Shown here in pieces: positions 1 through 5,977 of a DNA stretch of 11,538 nt. Both the position numbers and the translations under genes were made by a program. The DNA lies in contig CAYNBZ010000059.1 in NCBI GenBank assembly GCA_964395975.1, forward strand, positions 1-11,538. The letters run 5' to 3'. Source of the stretch: Avimuribaculum sp964395975. GTDB lineage: Bacteria; Bacteroidota; Bacteroidia; Bacteroidales; Muribaculaceae. Every line of letters starts with the position of its first letter. Position 1 is the stretch's first letter. The notes beneath the pieces are model-generated. The model saw only the letters and a program-made list of their open reading frames with translations, was not told where the DNA came from and ran no database searches.

Positions 1-147
1 CTCACTTTCGGCATCCCATTCATAGTCGTATATATGGAATCCCGTAGCTATGCAGCGCAGTACGCGATTGTGGATAATCTGGAAGAATAAAACTCCTTCC
101 TTACCCTGCACCGAAGATGAACTGAATTTCAATTTTATTGATGTCAT
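1..147 (-). CDS. Tyrosine-type site-specific integrase, N-terminal fragment (cut by window edge)
   Basis: An open frame of 49 codons starts at the ATG whose complement is at 145-147 and runs off the left edge without a stop. It begins MTSIKLKF, continues with a GKEGVLFFQIIHNR stretch and then a HIYDYEWDAES stretch. This is the layout of the arm-type DNA-binding domain at the start of Bacteroidales tyrosine recombinases (MTSIKxKF..., GKEG..yyQIIH.R..R, then an EWD motif). The start is chosen from that family-typical N-terminus; no Shine-Dalgarno is visible, as usual in this phylum. The catalytic domain with the R-H-R-Y residues lies outside the window, so activity cannot be judged. It lies downstream of ppdK on the same strand, separated by a likely terminator and a set of phased repeats, which suggests that the edge of an integrated element lies here. 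The family call is from remembered family sequence, not a search. Confidence 0.75.
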   Translation of the reverse strand, partial: MTSIKLKFSSSSVQGKEGVLFFQIIHNRVLRCIATGFHIYDYEWDAESE

Positions 148-184
148 ATAAATGGTTGCCGTCTGTCGCGTGTCCCAATAGGTA

Positions 185-232
185 GGTAAACCTTGGTAAA
201 CCGCGGTTTTTTTTAGGTAAACTTTTGGTAAA
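185..232. repeat. Four helically phased GGTAAA repeats around a 12-bp palindrome
   Basis: GGTAAA occurs at 185-190, 195-200, 216-221 and 227-232, spaced 10, 21 and 11 bp, so all four fall on the same face of the helix. Read on the minus strand they form two near-identical blocks, TTTACCAAAAGTTTACCT (232-215) and TTTACCAAGGTTTACCT (200-184). A perfect palindrome AAACCGCGGTTT (198-209) lies between the pairs. They sit 38-85 bp upstream of the integrase start. Inference: arm-type integrase or excisionase sites, or operators for the integrase promoter. Confidence 0.55.
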
Positions 233-257
233 TTTTTTCGTATATTCTGCACGGAAA

Positions 258-284
258 CCGTGTAAAACCGTGTCGGTGCCGTGT
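258..284. repeat. Three phased CCGTGT repeats upstream of the integrase
   Basis: CCGTGT occurs at 258-263, 268-273 and 279-284, with spacing of 10 and 11 bp, one helical turn each. The last two share the longer form CCGTGTCGG. The set lies just beyond the GGTAAA array, between the integrase and the ppdK terminator. Regular spacing suggests cooperative binding by a protein; which one is not shown by the sequence. Confidence 0.45.
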
Positions 285-295
285 CGGAACAATAA

Positions 296-328
296 GCGGC
301 AACGCCCTGTTTGATAAGGGGTTGCCGC
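296..328 (-). terminator. Likely terminator of ppdK
   Basis: GCGGCAAC (296-303) pairs with GTTGCCGC (321-328), and CCC (305-307) with GGG (318-320), with one bulged G at 304 and a 10-nt loop. On the minus strand the hairpin begins 32 nt after the ppdK stop codon and is followed by TTATTGTT. The U-tract is weak, so termination strength is uncertain. The position between ppdK and the integrase gene fits a boundary between the resident gene and an incoming element. Confidence 0.5.
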
Positions 329-360
329 CTAAAGTGGTGACTTTTAGCCACTTAAGCCGC

Positions 361-3072
361 TTATTCCACAGCAGCCTGCGCCGCTGCAACACGGGCTATT
401 GGCACTCTGAACGGACTGCAAGACACGTAATCCATACCAAGGTGTGCACAGAACTTGACAGAAGAAGGCTCTCCACCATGTTCTCCACAAATACCAACTT
501 TCAATTCAGGTTTTACAGAACGTCCCTTATTAGTACCCATTGCAACTAGTTGTCCAACACCCTCTTGATCCAGTACCTCAAATGGATCTGTCTTAATGAT
601 ACCTAATTCCTTATAGAATTTCAAGAATTTAGGAGCATCATCACGAGAATAACCAAATGTCATTTGTGTAAGGTCATTTGTACCGAATGAGAAGAAATCA
701 GCAACAGAGGCAATCTGATCGGCAACAAGAGCTGCACGCGGAACTTCTATCATTGTACCAATCTTATAAGGGACAGTATCTCCACGTTCGGCAAATACAG
801 TTCGGGCGGTATTATTTATAATATCGGCCTGCATCTGTAATTCTTTCAAAACACCCACGAGAGGAATCATAATTTCGGGATGTACATCGATTCCACGAGC
901 TTTCACATTGAGGGCAGCTTCAATAATAGCCCGAGCCTGCATTTCGGTGATTTCAGGATAAGTATTGCCAAGACGACATCCACGATGCCCTAGCATTGGG
1001 TTGAATTCTTCGAGGCTGTCGCATTTGCTCTTTACTTCTTCGATGGTTAATCCCATTTCCTGTGCTAATTCCTTTTGAGTAGCAAGTTGATGAGGAACAA
1101 ATTCATGCAACGGTGGGTCGAGCAAACGAATAGTAACACCATATCCATCCATTGCTTCAAAAATACCCTCAAAGTCGCTTCTTTGCATCGGCAATAATTT
1201 GGCCAGAGCCACACGACGTCCAGCTTCATCCTTTGCAATAATCATTTCACGCATCGATTTTATGCGGTCCCCCTCGAAGAACATATGTTCAGTACGGCAC
1301 AATCCGATACCACGGGCTCCGAACTTACGAGCCACAAGTGCATCTCTTGGTGAATCGGCATTAGTACGAACATACATTTTGGTATATTTATCAGCAAGGC
1401 CCATTATAGCAGCAAAGTCACCCGAAAGTTCGGCATCGACAGTAGCTACCAATCCCTCATATACATCACCTGTGCTGCCATTGAGTGAAATCCAATCACC
1501 TTCTTTGAAAACTTTGCCGCCCATCTCTACTGTGCGAGTCTTGTAGTCAACAACAATTTCACCAGCACCGGAAACGCAACATTTGCCCATACCGCGAGCT
1601 ACTACAGCAGCATGAGAAGTCATGCCACCACGAGCTGTGAGAATACCTTGAGCCTTGTTCATACCACGGAGATCTTCGGGAGATGTTTCAAGACGCACCA
1701 TAATGACCTTCTTCTTACGTTCGGCCCAAGCTTCGGCATCATCTGCAAAGAACACAATTTGACCTGTTGCAGCTCCAGGAGAGGCCGGCAAACCCTTTGC
1801 AACAGTCTTGGCTGATTGTAATGCCGACTTATCAAACACAGGGTGGAGCAATTCATCTAATTTTTGCGGCTCCATTCGGCGCAACACTGTCTTTTCATCA
1901 ATGACACCTGCACGCAACAAGTCCATGGCAATTTTCACCATTGCTGCACCGGTGCGTTTGCCGCTACGAGTTTGCAATAACCACAATTTACCGTTTTGGA
2001 TAGTAAACTCAAGATCCTGCATATCTTTATAGTGGTCTTCGAGTTTTTGTTGTGTTTCGATAAGTTCTTTTGCACATTCGGGCATTGATTCTTCAAGTGA
2101 TGGATATTTGGATGCCCGTACTTCCTCACTTATACCTTGCAGTTTTGCCCAACGGCGTGAACCCTCAATAGTAATTTGCTGCGGAGTACGCACACCAGCT
2201 ACCACATCTTCGCCCTGTGCATTAATCAAATATTCGCCATTGAAAATATCTTCGCCTGTAGCGGCATCACGGGTGAAAGCTACGCCGGTCGCTGAGGTGT
2301 TCCCCATGTTGCCATACACCATGGCTTGCACATTTACGGCAGTTCCCCACTCTTCGGGAATCTGATTCATGCGGCGATATAAAATAGCACGCTCGTTCAT
2401 CCAGCTATCGAACACTGCGCATATTGCACCCCACAACTGATCCCAAGCACTTTCAGGGAAATCTTGTCCGGTTGAAGTCAATACAGCCTCCTTGAAAAGT
2501 TTGACAAGTTTCTTGAGGTCATCAACATCTAGTTCTGTATCGAGTTTTACACCCTTTTCATTCTTAACCTTGTCCATTACTTCTTCAAATGGGTCGATGT
2601 CGGTCTTGTTTTTCGGTTTCATACCAAGCACCACATCTCCATACATTTGGACGAAACGGCGGTAGCTGTCCCATGCAAAACGCGGATTACCTGATTTACG
2701 GGCAAGCGCATCTACCACATGATCATTCATGCCGAGATTAAGCACGGTGTCCATCATGCCAGGCATTGACACACGGGCACCCGAACGCACAGATACGAGT
2801 AGCGGATTTTCACTATCGTTAAATTTGTTTCCAGTAAGTTCCTCAATGTGGTTAATAGCCTTTTCGACATCACTCTTGAGCAATGCCACTATGGCATCTT
2901 TACCTTTCTCATTGTATTCGGTACATACTTCGGTAGTAATAGTAAAACCTGGCGGTACAGGTACTCCAATCAGGTTCATTTCGGCCAGATTTGCACCTTT
3001 TCCACCGAGAAGATTTTTCATATCGGCACGACCCTCTGCTTTGCCATTGCCGAAAGTATAAATTCTTTTCAT
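361..3072 (-). CDS. ppdK: Pyruvate, phosphate dikinase
   Basis: A complete 903-codon gene for the cytoplasmic enzyme that interconverts pyruvate + ATP + Pi and PEP + AMP + PPi, linking glycolysis and gluconeogenesis. Domains in order: an N-terminal ATP-grasp nucleotide-binding domain (LLGGKGANLAEM, about residues 21-32), the swivelling phosphohistidine domain with GGMTSHAAVVARGMGKCC and catalytic His487, and a C-terminal PEP/pyruvate barrel with CRTEHMFF, GTNDLTQMTFGYSRDD and GICGEHGGEP, whose Cys862 is the expected general acid. The His-Cys spacing matches known PPDKs. Length is close to the usual 870-910 residues and no lesion is seen. The ATG at 3072 directly precedes the conserved N-terminus; its leader is AT-rich and lacks a Shine-Dalgarno. 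It seems monocistronic, with its own promoter and terminator. Confidence 0.98.
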   Translation of the reverse strand: MKRIYTFGNGKAEGRADMKNLLGGKGANLAEMNLIGVPVPPGFTITTEVCTEYNEKGKDAIVALLKSDVEKAINHIEELTGNKFNDSENPLLVSVRSGARVSMPGMMDTVLNLGMNDHVVDALARKSGNPRFAWDSYRRFVQMYGDVVLGMKPKNKTDIDPFEEVMDKVKNEKGVKLDTELDVDDLKKLVKLFKEAVLTSTGQDFPESAWDQLWGAICAVFDSWMNERAILYRRMNQIPEEWGTAVNVQAMVYGNMGNTSATGVAFTRDAATGEDIFNGEYLINAQGEDVVAGVRTPQQITIEGSRRWAKLQGISEEVRASKYPSLEESMPECAKELIETQQKLEDHYKDMQDLEFTIQNGKLWLLQTRSGKRTGAAMVKIAMDLLRAGVIDEKTVLRRMEPQKLDELLHPVFDKSALQSAKTVAKGLPASPGAATGQIVFFADDAEAWAERKKKVIMVRLETSPEDLRGMNKAQGILTARGGMTSHAAVVARGMGKCCVSGAGEIVVDYKTRTVEMGGKVFKEGDWISLNGSTGDVYEGLVATVDAELSGDFAAIMGLADKYTKMYVRTNADSPRDALVARKFGARGIGLCRTEHMFFEGDRIKSMREMIIAKDEAGRRVALAKLLPMQRSDFEGIFEAMDGYGVTIRLLDPPLHEFVPHQLATQKELAQEMGLTIEEVKSKCDSLEEFNPMLGHRGCRLGNTYPEITEMQARAIIEAALNVKARGIDVHPEIMIPLVGVLKELQMQADIINNTARTVFAERGDTVPYKIGTMIEVPRAALVADQIASVADFFSFGTNDLTQMTFGYSRDDAPKFLKFYKELGIIKTDPFEVLDQEGVGQLVAMGTNKGRSVKPELKVGICGEHGGEPSSVKFCAHLGMDYVSCSPFRVPIARVAAAQAAVE

Positions 3073-3158
3073 TCGGATAAATTGAAAATTTTTAGTTTGT
3101 GAGTATTAAAGTTATTAGTCTTTTGGCTGCTAATGTTGTTGAAAAAGTTTATGTAATG

Positions 3159-3166
3159 CAAATATA
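3159..3166 (-). promoter_or_regulatory. Putative Bacteroidetes-type -7 element for ppdK
   Basis: The minus strand reads TATATTTG here, an exact TAnnTTTG match to the sigma-ABfr -7 consensus. It lies 86 bp upstream of the ppdK ATG. About 21 bp further upstream there is only a T-run, not a clean TTTG, so the -33 box is weak. Predicted 5' leader is roughly 80 nt. Confidence 0.45.
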
Positions 3167-3300
3167 TATCAAAAGATTAAATTAGTGAAAAAATATTGTG
3201 TAAATCTATAAGATTGATGCCCGAATTCGTTATTGTATAGACCGATGAGTTTTCAAAAACACAACTATATAGGGATATTCAGTAAATGTCCCTAATGTAG

Positions 3301-3480
3301 TTACGACACGTTCATGTGCAGGAGCATTTCTTGCAGTATAACTTTAGTATATACAATACCTGCAACAAAACCTGCAGATATAGCTTTTTCTGTATCTTCT
3401 GGATATGCAAATAATGATGCATTGAAGGCTGGGTAAATATTGAAATTTGCTTTTCCCTGAAGAAAAAACAAGCTCGAGAA
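3301..3480 (-). pseudogene. Coding-like scrap, unidentified
   Basis: On the minus strand 59 sense codons lie between two stops, with no ATG until residue 52. The translation looks protein-like (NFNIYPAFNASLFAYPEDTE followed by a small-residue stretch AGFVAGIVYT), but I do not recognise a family. It sits just downstream of the nuclease pseudogene in a different frame. It may be the tail of a gene whose front was deleted, or chance. Confidence 0.2.
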
Positions 3481-3505
3481 TTATAAGACTAGTATATTAC
3501 TGGTC

Positions 3506-4529
3506 TCAAAAGTAATAGGCATCTTTATACCATTGCATCCATCCTTGCAGGTCATGATTTAGTTTATATACAGCATTTAACACATCATAATTGGTAAAAA
3601 ACCGAACATTCTGTCTCCACAAATCAATGCTTGGTATTTATTGATTGACTTGTTTAACATTGTGTTTTTAGCATGATGACATACTGAAAAAGTTACCGTA
3701 CTATATATTTCTGTTTCCTGTAAGGCTAAGGCAAGCATACAATTACGCCACAGTTGGTTAAGTCCATCTTTGAATGGACAACCTTCAATATCAATAAAGC
3801 CTTTGAATCTATCCAGATTCTTTTTTAGAGTATCCCAATATCTATATCCTATCGTGTGATAATAGCATTTCTGAGGCTCTTTGGCTATATCCATGAGATT
3901 GCACTGAATGCAATTATCCTTGTACCTATTTGCTTTGCTTCTATATGCTCCGCATATTGTGAACCCTTTCTCGCTCAGTTTATGCTCTATTAACCACAGA
4001 CATAATTTGTCTTCCATGTTGTAGTATGCAATGGCCACATCAGCATCTGTCCCGGCTTGCTTAGAATGGTCATTCAATACACCAGAACCTTGTTTTATGT
4101 CTTATCCCCAATATTCAAAACAGAACCCATGGAACAGTTTGTCTCGTGCTATCTTTCTGAAATCTGCAGGACATTCAGTGATCATAGGTAATATGCGGTC
4201 TGCATCTTCAGAAAGGAGTAAAGGCATGAAAAGATTGATGCAAGCGGTCTGTGAACTTACGGCATGACAGGCAAACTTATGTGGTTTATAGGCAAAATCA
4301 CTCTGTTGCATTTCCTCCAGCAATGGTATTATCGGTTTATACATCATCGCTGGAATAGTTGTCTTTTTTGGGAAAAGGCATCATATTCATGCCCTCTATA
4401 TAAACCTCTTTGCGTGGTGATGTATTTGCGCTTCCTGTCTATGATGTGGATATAAATGGCTTCCTGTTCAGAAGTTAAATTGTTCGGAAGATAGTATTTT
4501 ACTCCATTTATTGTCTTTTCCATTTGCAA
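3506..4529 (-). pseudogene. Decayed PGN_0703-like restriction endonuclease (PD-(D/E)XK nuclease)
   Basis: Remains of one gene of about 340 codons, read from three minus-strand frames. The first part starts at the ATG at 4529 (MEKTINGVKYYLPNN...) and runs to about 4370, where a frameshift near the T6/GGG/A4 run (4364-4376) moves reading to the frame of KKTTIPAMMYKPIIPLLEEM. That frame meets an in-frame TAA at 4102-4104 and continues as DIKQGSGVLNDHSKQAGTDADVAIAYYN. A second frameshift near the homopolymer at about 3595-3600 leads to the tail FTNYDVLNAVYKLNHDLQGW, ending at the TGA at 3506-3508. The nuclease signature survives as TDAD followed by WLIEHKLSE (D...ExK), then Cys-containing residues (DNCIQC, QKC) and a YRYWD segment. 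From family knowledge this resembles the PGN_0703-type putative restriction endonucleases of Bacteroidetes. Two frameshifts plus a nonsense codon make it non-functional unless they are sequencing errors. No methyltransferase is nearby. Confidence 0.65.
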
Positions 4530-4530
4530 A

Positions 4531-4626
4531 TTATTCTATTTCTATATTCATACAAGTACAACCGTATACATTGCTACCGCAAACAAGGCACTTTAAGGCT
4601 TGCGTGTTACGTTGATAATACGTGAC
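4531..4626 (-). pseudogene. Short Cys-rich coding-like scrap
   Basis: A 31-codon minus-strand open frame ends at the TAA at 4531-4533, directly before the nuclease pseudogene. It contains a CLVCGSNVYGCTC pattern (CxxC...CxC), which resembles a small metal-binding knuckle. There is no start codon in frame. An ATG at 4649 in another frame (MSMSGNFKSR) could be its original beginning if one frameshift occurred. Its outer end abuts the IS remnant. Family unknown. Confidence 0.25.
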
Positions 4627-4652
4627 TTAAAATTTCCAGACATACTCATAAC

Positions 4653-4672
4653 AACCCGTTGGCGGAATTAAA
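4653..4672 (+). repeat. Left terminal inverted repeat of the IS remnant
   Basis: AACCCGTTGGCGGAATTAAA pairs with the right end (5219-5238) with a single C/T difference. A third, direct copy lies inside the element at 5189-5208 (18 of 20 identical). Confidence 0.75.
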
Positions 4673-4799
4673 TTGGTAAAAAATTCACGGATAAAAAGTT
4701 GTACACATTGTTGATATTTAGCAAATTAAAGATGTCCTATCTTTTAATGGAAAGAATATCGTATGAACAACTTATCTGCAATATAAGTAAAATTTCTAA

Positions 4800-5223
4800 A
4801 CATATGCAAGCAAGTTGCCGGAAATCTTTGACCTTACTAAGGCAAGTGTCCATGACATCCATTTCCTGAAGGATGTGAAGCTGAATTACAGCAACTGCAC
4901 AATCATAGGCGACAAAGGGTATATAAGTGCTCGGGGGCGGTTGGATTTGTTTGAAACTGCCAACATCAGGTTGGAAGTGCCCCATACAGGAGCAATCAAA
5001 AAGACCGGAAACCGACATGTCCGGCTTTTGCCAAGGCAGAAGGAGGATTGAGACTATTTTCTCGCAACTCTGCGACCGATTCATGATTACAAGAATTTAT
5101 GCGAAAGACACGGACAGATTGTTTACCCGAATTATCGGCAAAATTAGCGCACTTACAATCCTGCAATACATTAATTACAAAAACAACAAACCCGTTGGCA
5201 GAGTTAAATATGCACTATTTTAA
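4800..5223 (+). pseudogene. IS982-family transposase, C-terminal remnant with two frameshifts
   Basis: Three plus-strand frames must be joined to recover the transposase. Frame one gives YASKLPEIFDLTKASVHDIH, then TIIGDKGYISARGRLDLFET, which holds the second catalytic Asp in the GDKGY motif. Near 4980-4984 (a run of C) reading shifts to YRSNQKDRKPTCPAFAKA. Near 5033-5040 it shifts again to RRRIETIFSQLCDRFMITR, which holds the catalytic Glu (RRxIET), and ends in NNKPVGRVKYALF with the TAA at 5221-5223 inside the right inverted repeat. The N-terminal half with the first Asp is absent; 4673-4800 does not translate into a recognisable transposase start. From family knowledge these motifs are typical of IS982 elements in Bacteroidetes. 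The gene cannot make active protein. Confidence 0.75.
5189..5208 (+). repeat. Subterminal copy of the IS end sequence, inside the transposase reading frame
   Basis: AACCCGTTGGCAGAGTTAAA matches the left IS end at 18 of 20 positions in direct orientation. With the right end (5219-5238) it forms an inverted repeat around a 10-nt loop, so the 3' end of the element can fold into a long hairpin. It encodes the KPVGRVK part of the transposase tail. Confidence 0.6.
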
Positions 5224-5238
5224 TTCCGCCAACAGGTT
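5219..5238 (+). repeat. Right terminal inverted repeat of the IS remnant
   Basis: TTTAATTCCGCCAACAGGTT is the reverse complement of the left end with one mismatch, and contains the transposase stop codon (5221-5223). Confidence 0.75.
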
Positions 5239-5569
5239 TTGTAACAGAAATATCCGATAAAAATTACAGTTATTGGTGTTTTGAACAGGAATTCAAAGAA
5301 ATATGTTAGATCCACCAAAAGGTATGACAAGACACACCTTTTGAAAATTAGCAGTCACGTTACTGATATCTGTACCAATTTTAAATCAATAAACCAAATG
5401 CTGATTCACAAGGATGAATAAATAAACAGAACTATCCACTTTAGTCTTGAGATATCATTATTGTACTTTATGAGCAATGGAGCTTGCTTGATTTGAGAGG
5501 AGCAAGGCCAAAATGAATAGTTCCGTAAATAAATCACGGCGTTTTATACATATTTTCGGGGAAAACAAT
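5239..5569. other. Region between the IS remnant and rnpB, no intact gene
   Basis: About 330 AT-rich bases. The left half contains a 58-codon plus-strand open frame without an ATG start (5245-5421, separate entry). The right half (5422-5569) has no coding frame that I can support and leads into the rnpB promoter. Confidence 0.4.
5245..5421 (+). pseudogene. Coding-like scrap downstream of the IS remnant, unidentified
   Basis: A plus-strand frame of 58 codons lies between the TAA at 5242-5244 and the TAA at 5419-5421. The only ATG is near its end. The translation (KITVIGVLNRNSKKYVRSTK, then RYDKTHLLKISSHVTDI) looks like real protein sequence, but I do not recognise it. Because it starts right at the IS edge, it may be the tail of a gene cut by the insertion or by a later deletion. 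Confidence 0.25.
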
Positions 5570-5577
5570 TACCTTTG
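5570..5577 (+). promoter_or_regulatory. -7 element of the rnpB promoter
   Basis: TACCTTTG is an exact TAnnTTTG match and ends 4 nt before the first base of the P1 helix at 5582, the right distance for the transcription start of rnpB. No clear -33 TTTG box is seen at the usual distance; only a TTTT at 5542-5545 lies upstream. Confidence 0.65.
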
Positions 5578-5581
5578 TCTT

Positions 5582-5962
5582 AGGCAGTATGGCGGCTTGT
5601 CGCTCGCCGACACTGATGCGGCGGGAGGAAAGTCCGGGCAACACAGAGCATCATACTTCCTAACGGGAAGCCATCCGCGAGGGTAGAGATAATGTGACAG
5701 AAAACAACCGCCCCATTGTCAACGACTTCGGGGTAAGGGTGAAAAGGCGGGGTAAGAGCCCACCGGATGTGATGGTGACATTGCATGCCGCACATCTTAT
5801 GAGTTGCAAGGCCAAGTATATCGGCATTTAAGGGTTGCTCGCCCATTGTCGAGGGGTAGGCTGCTAAAGCCCGGCGGCAACGTCGGGACAAGATAAATGA
5901 CAAGCCGTGACGCAATATTTGCGTCACGACATAACCCGGCTTACAGCCATGCTGCCTTTTTT
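5582..5962 (+). ncRNA. rnpB: RNase P RNA (bacterial type A)
   Basis: This is the catalytic RNA of ribonuclease P, which removes 5' leaders from precursor tRNAs together with the RnpA protein. Universal core sequences appear in order: GAGGAAAGTCCGGGC (5625-5639), ACAGAAA (5697-5703), GGTAAGAGCCCACCGG (about 5751-5766), AGATAAATGACAAGCC (about 5891-5906) and ACATAACCCGGCTTACAG near the 3' end. The ends pair as helix P1: AGGCAGTATGGC (5582-5593) with GCCATGCTGCCT (5946-5957), 12 pairs with one G-U. A perfect 9-bp hairpin GTGACGCAA/TTGCGTCAC (5907-5927) lies in the 3' domain. The start is set by P1 and the promoter just upstream, the end by the U-run after P1. Its length is typical of the type. 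Confidence 0.97.
5946..5962 (+). terminator. rnpB: P1 3' strand plus U-run: intrinsic terminator of rnpB
   Basis: The 3' strand of P1 ends in six T residues (5957-5962), so the closing helix of RNase P RNA can also act as terminator. The next gene begins 15 nt later, so any read-through would feed it. Confidence 0.6.
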
Positions 5963-5977
5963 ATTATAATATAACCA

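Larger units (their letters stand above)
3073..3505. other. Intergenic region between ppdK and the nuclease pseudogene
   Basis: This AT-rich stretch holds the ppdK promoter at its left side and a 9-bp hairpin at 3271-3293 (AGGGATATT, loop CAGTA, AATGTCCCT, one G-U pair) that could end transcripts from the pseudogene. It also contains a 59-codon minus-strand open frame without a start codon (3301-3480, described below). Nothing else is recognisable. Confidence 0.4.
4653..5238 (+). mobile_element. Internally deleted IS982-family insertion sequence remnant
   Basis: A 586-bp element is bounded by 20-bp terminal inverted repeats, AACCCGTTGGCGGAATTAAA at 4653-4672 and TTTAATTCCGCCAACAGGTT at 5219-5238, which match at 19 of 20 positions. 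The right half carries the C-terminal part of an IS982-type DDE transposase. Full IS982 elements are about 1 kb, so roughly 0.4 kb including the 5' part of the transposase gene is missing. No clear target-site duplication is seen in the flanks. The element could move only if a related full-length transposase acts in trans on its ends. Confidence 0.75.

Noticed and set aside
185..284. Possible CRISPR-like array
   Set aside because: The repeat units are only 6-9 bp with 10-11 bp periods and no spacers, so they fit protein-binding sites instead.
101..292. 63-codon minus-strand open frame
   Set aside because: It overlaps the integrase start in a different frame and runs through the phased repeats; the integrase frame has a family-typical N-terminus and this one has none.
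2729..3061. 110-codon plus-strand open frame inside ppdK
   Set aside because: It is a shadow of the ATP-grasp domain of ppdK with no independent signals.
4102..4104. Programmed stop-codon readthrough in the nuclease gene
   Set aside because: Two additional frameshifts in the same gene make simple decay the better explanation.
4737..5084. 115-codon minus-strand open frame
   Set aside because: It is antisense to the IS982 transposase remnant and has no recognisable protein features.
4640..5250. Target-site duplication at the IS remnant
   Set aside because: The flanks (CATAAC on the left, TTGTAAC on the right) do not give a directly abutting identical repeat.
5580..5927. 115-codon minus-strand open frame
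   Set aside because: It is antisense to RNase P RNA, whose conserved core explains the sequence.
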